Shown here: one piece after another, positions 61,854-64,000 of the stretch
Layout of the letters: every line of letters starts with the position of its first letter
Numbering within the stretch: position 1 is the stretch's first letter
NCBI RefSeq assembly: GCF_003386285.1
Contig: NZ_QPNC01000028.1
Location: 1-64,000, forward strand
Length of the DNA stretch: 64,000 nt
Reading direction: 5' to 3'
DNA from: Nocardiopsis sp. FIRDI 009
GTDB lineage: Bacteria; Actinomycetota; Actinomycetes; Streptosporangiales; Streptosporangiaceae
Translations under genes and position numbers: made by a program
The notes under the pieces: generated by a model
The model's database searches: none
Told to the model about the DNA's origin: nothing
The model's input: the letters and a program-made list of their open reading frames with translations, nothing else

Positions 61854-63976
61854 AGCTCCACCTCCCCGTCGAGCTCGTCGTTCAGCCAGGACAGCCCGTC
61901 GTTGATGTACTGCGGGTTCTTCCACCGTTCGTCCGCGTACAGCTCGAAGAAGTGCAGGGCGAGATTGGTCTTTCCCGCCGGGGGCTTGCGGACGAAGCCG
62001 TGAACCTTCTCCAGCAGTTCCTCAACGGGCTCCCCCTCCGGGGGACGGAATCCGATCTCCTGGCCGTGCGTGCGAATCCATGGGAGGTTCTCCAGGATCA
62101 TGGCCTCCTCGAAGGTCCGCCCGGCCGCGATGTGCGTTCGCCCCTCCCACACGAACTTCTGCCTGGTCTGGTAGGCGACACGCGCACGTGAGAGGACCAT
62201 GCCCTCGCGGTGCTCGACTTTCTTGTCAGTCTCAGGCAGCTCCAGGAGAGCATCGATGTCCGCCACGCCCGGCAGCCAGCCGGCGAGCGTGGGATTCGCT
62301 GTCACGGCTCCGTCGGCCTCGGCCCGGCACGCCTTCTTACGGGTGCGACCGTCCGTGCAGGCGTTATCGGTGACACTGTCCAGATCGGTGATCACCAGGG
62401 CGGGCAACCCCAGGAACTCCACAAGCGGTTTGAAGCGGTGAGCGTGGGACCCGCCGACCTCCAGGAGGGGGATGTGCGAACTGGCGACATGGTGTAGGCC
62501 GCTGGGATGGTTGGCGACCATCAGGGGAAGCAGGACGCGTTCGGCGTCGCCCTCCACGAGGATGACCGCGTCGGCGAAGAACAGGTGGCAGTTGGTCAGG
62601 GTGAGGAACCTGCGAAGGAATCGGGTGTCGTCGGACTGCAGCCGGGACAGGTCCCTGACCTCGCAGATCGGCACACCGTCGATGTTGGCCCGGCGGAAGT
62701 ACCGGATCGGGTCGAAGGTCGTGTCGTGGATGATGTGTGGGGAGTGCGTGGTCACCATGAGCTGCGTGTGGAATCCGGTCTCGCCCTCCTCCTCGACGAA
62801 TTCGCGCACGATCCTGAGGAACGCCTGCTGGAGCTGGGGATGCATGTGCGCCTCGGGTTCCTCGATGACCACCAGGTGGACCAGCGGCCGTCGCCCGGTG
62901 CTTGAGACCCACCTGCGGTGCATCTCGTGGATCTCCAACAGCATGAAGAGGAAGTTCTTGTAGCCCAATCCGTTGTGCCGCTCGGGAAGCTGCCGGGTTT
63001 CGTCGTGCTCGCCCGCCGTGAACTGGTAGTAGACCCATGCGCTTTCGGCGAGGAGCGTCTGGTCGCTCTGTCGGCTACGGACGCTCAGCCGGGGATTGCG
63101 CACGCCAGGCCCCGCGACCCCGTGCAGTCGCTCGAAGGTGGGTGCGAACTTGTCGGCGAGATAGGACTGCACCCGAGCTTCGGAGAACTTGACCGCCTGG
63201 TGTGCGGCGTGGTCGACCTCGTTCGACCGGGAGTGGTCGAGCATCCTGCGCACGTGCCGGGACAGGTCGCGGCCCTTGGCGTTCTGGTCGTCGGACAGGA
63301 AGCGCTGCGCGTCGACCATGTCGACGTGGATGAGGCCGTCGACGAACTCCTGCGCGGCGGCCGGTGAGTCGCATACGCACCCGATGACATCCGATTCCGC
63401 GCACTCGGCCCCCTCCCGGTCGAAGGAAGCCGGATCGATCACGTGATACCGGAACGCATAGGACGAACCCAACTCCCGATCCAGGTACTCGCGCAGGTCC
63501 TCCGGCCAGGGCTCGTAGCCCCCCTTTTCCCCGGGTGCAAGGTCCTGCTTCGCCCGCCTCGCCTTCGCGCGGCTCTCCGCGAACCTCGGTACCAGTTCCG
63601 GACGCGGCGCGAACTCCAATCGCAGTGCCACACGACCGATGTCCCGATCCAGGTCGTGGAGGCTCATCAGCTCGACGACGCGATACCAATCCTCCTTCTC
63701 CACCTCCAGCAACAGGTCGAGCCGAATCCTCGGCAGTTCGCCCACAGCCTCGTCGTCGAGCTCCGTCACCTCCTGGAAGGAACCCCAACAGCCCGAGTTG
63801 AAGTCGTAGAAGGTGAGGTCGCTCTTCCTGCGACCGAAGAAGAAGCGGAAGACGTGGGTCATGGACGTCTTGCCACTGTTGTTCGCCCCCACGAAGACCG
63901 TCGCGTCGGTGTCAAGGTCCACCCTGACCGAACGCAGCCTCCGGAAATTCTGCACACGAACAGAAGAAATACGCAC
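61850..63976 (-). CDS. gajA: Gabija nuclease GajA (OLD family)
   Basis: This 708-residue protein has an ABC-type ATPase and a TOPRIM nuclease domain, as in class 2 OLD nucleases and GajA. Walker A is GANNSGKTS (30-38), the Walker B region is VVIEEPEAHMHP (about 367-380) and the switch His is TTHSPHII. The TOPRIM Glu is in VILVEGDAERVL (near 469), and the acidic pair in ITDLDSV (near 530). It cleaves phage DNA when nucleotide levels fall, by analogy with studied GajA proteins. It is longer than the Bacillus form. The GTG at 63976 is only 24 bases from the window edge, and its upstream context is not visible. Confidence 0.9.
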   Translation of the reverse strand: MRISSVRVQNFRRLRSVRVDLDTDATVFVGANNSGKTSMTHVFRFFFGRRKSDLTFYDFNSGCWGSFQEVTELDDEAVGELPRIRLDLLLEVEKEDWYRVVELMSLHDLDRDIGRVALRLEFAPRPELVPRFAESRAKARRAKQDLAPGEKGGYEPWPEDLREYLDRELGSSYAFRYHVIDPASFDREGAECAESDVIGCVCDSPAAAQEFVDGLIHVDMVDAQRFLSDDQNAKGRDLSRHVRRMLDHSRSNEVDHAAHQAVKFSEARVQSYLADKFAPTFERLHGVAGPGVRNPRLSVRSRQSDQTLLAESAWVYYQFTAGEHDETRQLPERHNGLGYKNFLFMLLEIHEMHRRWVSSTGRRPLVHLVVIEEPEAHMHPQLQQAFLRIVREFVEEEGETGFHTQLMVTTHSPHIIHDTTFDPIRYFRRANIDGVPICEVRDLSRLQSDDTRFLRRFLTLTNCHLFFADAVILVEGDAERVLLPLMVANHPSGLHHVASSHIPLLEVGGSHAHRFKPLVEFLGLPALVITDLDSVTDNACTDGRTRKKACRAEADGAVTANPTLAGWLPGVADIDALLELPETDKKVEHREGMVLSRARVAYQTRQKFVWEGRTHIAAGRTFEEAMILENLPWIRTHGQEIGFRPPEGEPVEELLEKVHGFVRKPPAGKTNLALHFFELYADERWKNPQYINDGLSWLNDELDGEVEL

Positions 63977-64000
63977 ACTCGCCCCAGAGAAGGAAGAACC

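Noticed and set aside
1-64000. CRISPR array, tRNA or rRNA genes
   Set aside because: No regularly spaced identical repeats were seen, and no tRNA cloverleaf or rRNA-like sequence was recognised in the intergenic regions. Reading by eye could miss a diverged tRNA.

Overview
The window comes from a high-G+C actinomycete chromosome. The evidence is the pervasive GC-rich third positions, frequent GTG/TTG starts, the XRE-DUF5753 / DUF397 / ATP-binding regulator trio, ThyX in place of ThyA, a HelD/HelR-type RNA polymerase ATPase and a fused TrpE-TrpG preceded by a Trp-rich leader peptide. A Nocardiopsis-like or other Streptosporangiales/Streptomycetales host is my best guess, but nothing here fixes the genus. 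I see no rRNA, tRNA, CRISPR array, insertion sequence or phage integrase.

Bases 1-33 kb are mostly metabolic and housekeeping. In order: an ECF sigma factor operon with two small membrane proteins (minus strand); an LtrA membrane protein; an SDR oxidoreductase divergent from an AraC regulator; the remains of an alpha/beta hydrolase; an SRPBCC protein; thyX interrupted by a 370-residue intein; trpL-trpEG under apparent attenuation control; a CitA/DctB-type two-component pair divergent from a tripartite tricarboxylate transporter (tctC-tctB-tctA plus a second binding protein); the HelD/HelR ATPase; a GH26-like hydrolase; and a BCCT transporter. From 23 to 33 kb lie less familiar genes: a DUF4241-type protein, a pRiA4b ORF-3-type protein, a WD40 protein that looks like a STAND protein without its NTPase, a sigma-region-4/winged-helix protein and an unknown Cys-rich protein. 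A mechanosensitive channel follows at 33-34 kb.

Bases 34-64 kb form a defence island. Five genes on the minus strand make up most of a BREX type 2 (Pgl) system: pglX, pglY, pglZ, brxD and brxHI. A sixth, unrecognised gene follows 37 bases downstream. The kinase PglW is not in the window. The middle of pglX is strikingly AT-richer than everything around it, as expected if its specificity region was exchanged. Beyond the BREX genes lie the XRE/DUF397/ATP-binding regulator set, a NIPSNAP protein, a membrane-anchored STAND NTPase with 14 WD40 repeats, an RloC/PrrC-like ATPase with a zinc-hook CxxC and a candidate anticodon-nuclease triad, and an overlapping OLD-nuclease/UvrD-helicase pair that reads as a Gabija system. 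Short homologous sequences at both ends of the BREX block (34.25 and 50.62 kb) may mark how it arrived.

Functional links: the two-component pair probably senses a di/tricarboxylate and switches on the transporter next to it; trpL probably couples trpEG expression to Trp-tRNA supply; and the BREX, RloC-like, STAND-WD40 and Gabija genes probably give layered phage resistance. These roles are inferred from family knowledge and position, not demonstrated by the sequence.
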